From Chryseobacterium sp. LJ668 (GTDB lineage Bacteria; Bacteroidota; Bacteroidia; Flavobacteriales; Weeksellaceae), in the NCBI RefSeq assembly GCF_019613955.1, contig NZ_CP080443.1, positions 2,155,001-2,219,000 on the forward strand: a stretch of 64,000 nucleotides of DNA, read 5' to 3'. Below are positions 63,889 through 64,000 of this stretch, piece by piece. A program made the translations under genes and the position numbers. Numbering within the stretch: the stretch's first letter is position 1; each line of letters starts with the position of its first letter. Under the pieces are notes generated by a model. The model saw only the letters and a list, made by a program, of their open reading frames with translations, was not told the origin of the DNA and ran no database searches.

Positions 63889-64000
63889 ATGAAGAAAGAT
63901 CAAGATTTTCTTAAAGAAGATTCACTAAAAGAAATTATACAACCTTATCTTAAGAAATGGTTTTGGTTTTTAATCAGTGTTTTTATCGCTGTAGCAATAG
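63889..64000 (+). CDS. Partial second Wzc-like polysaccharide co-polymerase
   Basis: Only the first 37 codons are in the window. The product starts MKKDQDFLKEDSLKEIIQPY, followed by LKKWFWFLISVFIAVAI, a first membrane helix. This closely parallels the start of the Wzc-like protein at 29319 ([21 protein letters not shown]). The gene runs off the right edge. A near-consensus TATATTCG precedes it (63854-63861). Confidence 0.75.
   Translation, partial: MKKDQDFLKEDSLKEIIQPYLKKWFWFLISVFIAVAI

Noticed and set aside
1..64000. tRNA genes, CRISPR arrays, transposases and prophage genes
   Set aside because: None could be supported by reading the intergenic regions; no repeats with spacer regularity or transposase motifs were seen.

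Overview
The window looks like a chromosomal segment of a low-GC flavobacterium, most likely Chryseobacterium or a close relative in Weeksellaceae. The evidence is the AT-rich sequence, the repeated Bacteroidota promoter box TAnnTTTG, a type IX secretion (T9SS) cargo protein, few Shine-Dalgarno sequences, a short NrdA without an ATP-cone, and intergenic repeats that resemble those of this group. The genus is inferred; no 16S rRNA gene is present.

Positions 1-26,400 are mostly housekeeping and small accessory genes. They include an ECF sigma factor with a membrane partner cut by the left edge (a gene running off the window), RNase P RNA (rnpB), a PPK2 kinase, a DUF1573 protein, valS, a DUF4241 protein, a PfkB kinase, an alpha/beta hydrolase, an HD hydrolase, a membrane protein whose C-terminus looks frameshifted, a DUF72 protein and nrdA/nrdB separated by repeat-like DNA. 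A MacB/MacA-type export operon follows. Next comes a compact arsR / DUF6428 / 42-residue membrane peptide / arsC locus with two matching ArsR-type palindromes, then glyA, recX, a T9SS surface protein and a small protein with a PVD-x-Y-x-P C-terminal sorting-like signal.

Positions 26,400-61,200 form one large, nearly all-plus-strand capsule/exopolysaccharide cluster of the Wzx/Wzy type. It has export and control genes (wza-like, wzc-like), a flippase, a polymerase, several glycosyltransferases and a phosphoglycosyl transferase. Sugar-nucleotide genes predict UDP-ManNAcA (wecB, wecC), a second UDP-HexNAc uronic acid (TviB/WbpO type), a dTDP-3-amino-3,6-dideoxyhexose (two FdtA cupins and an FdtB aminotransferase), dTDP-Fuc4NAc (wecE, wecD-like), UDP-L-FucNAc (capE, capF, capG) and a UDP-4-amino sugar (membrane CapD/PglF dehydratase and PglE-like aminotransferase). 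Three tailoring modules stand out: a KASIII-SDR-GNAT set that could make and attach a 3-hydroxyacyl amide; a formyltransferase-like protein coupled to a PIG-L deacetylase; and an ATP-grasp / SDR / metallophosphoesterase / aminotransferase group of unknown chemistry.

Positions 61,200-64,000 hold separate units after a strong terminator: a second phosphoglycosyl transferase with its own promoter, a DUF3575 outer-membrane protein, a glycosyltransferase behind a structured leader, and the first codons of a second Wzc-like protein. A second polysaccharide locus therefore probably begins at the right edge. No tRNA, rRNA operon, CRISPR array, transposase or prophage gene was seen.
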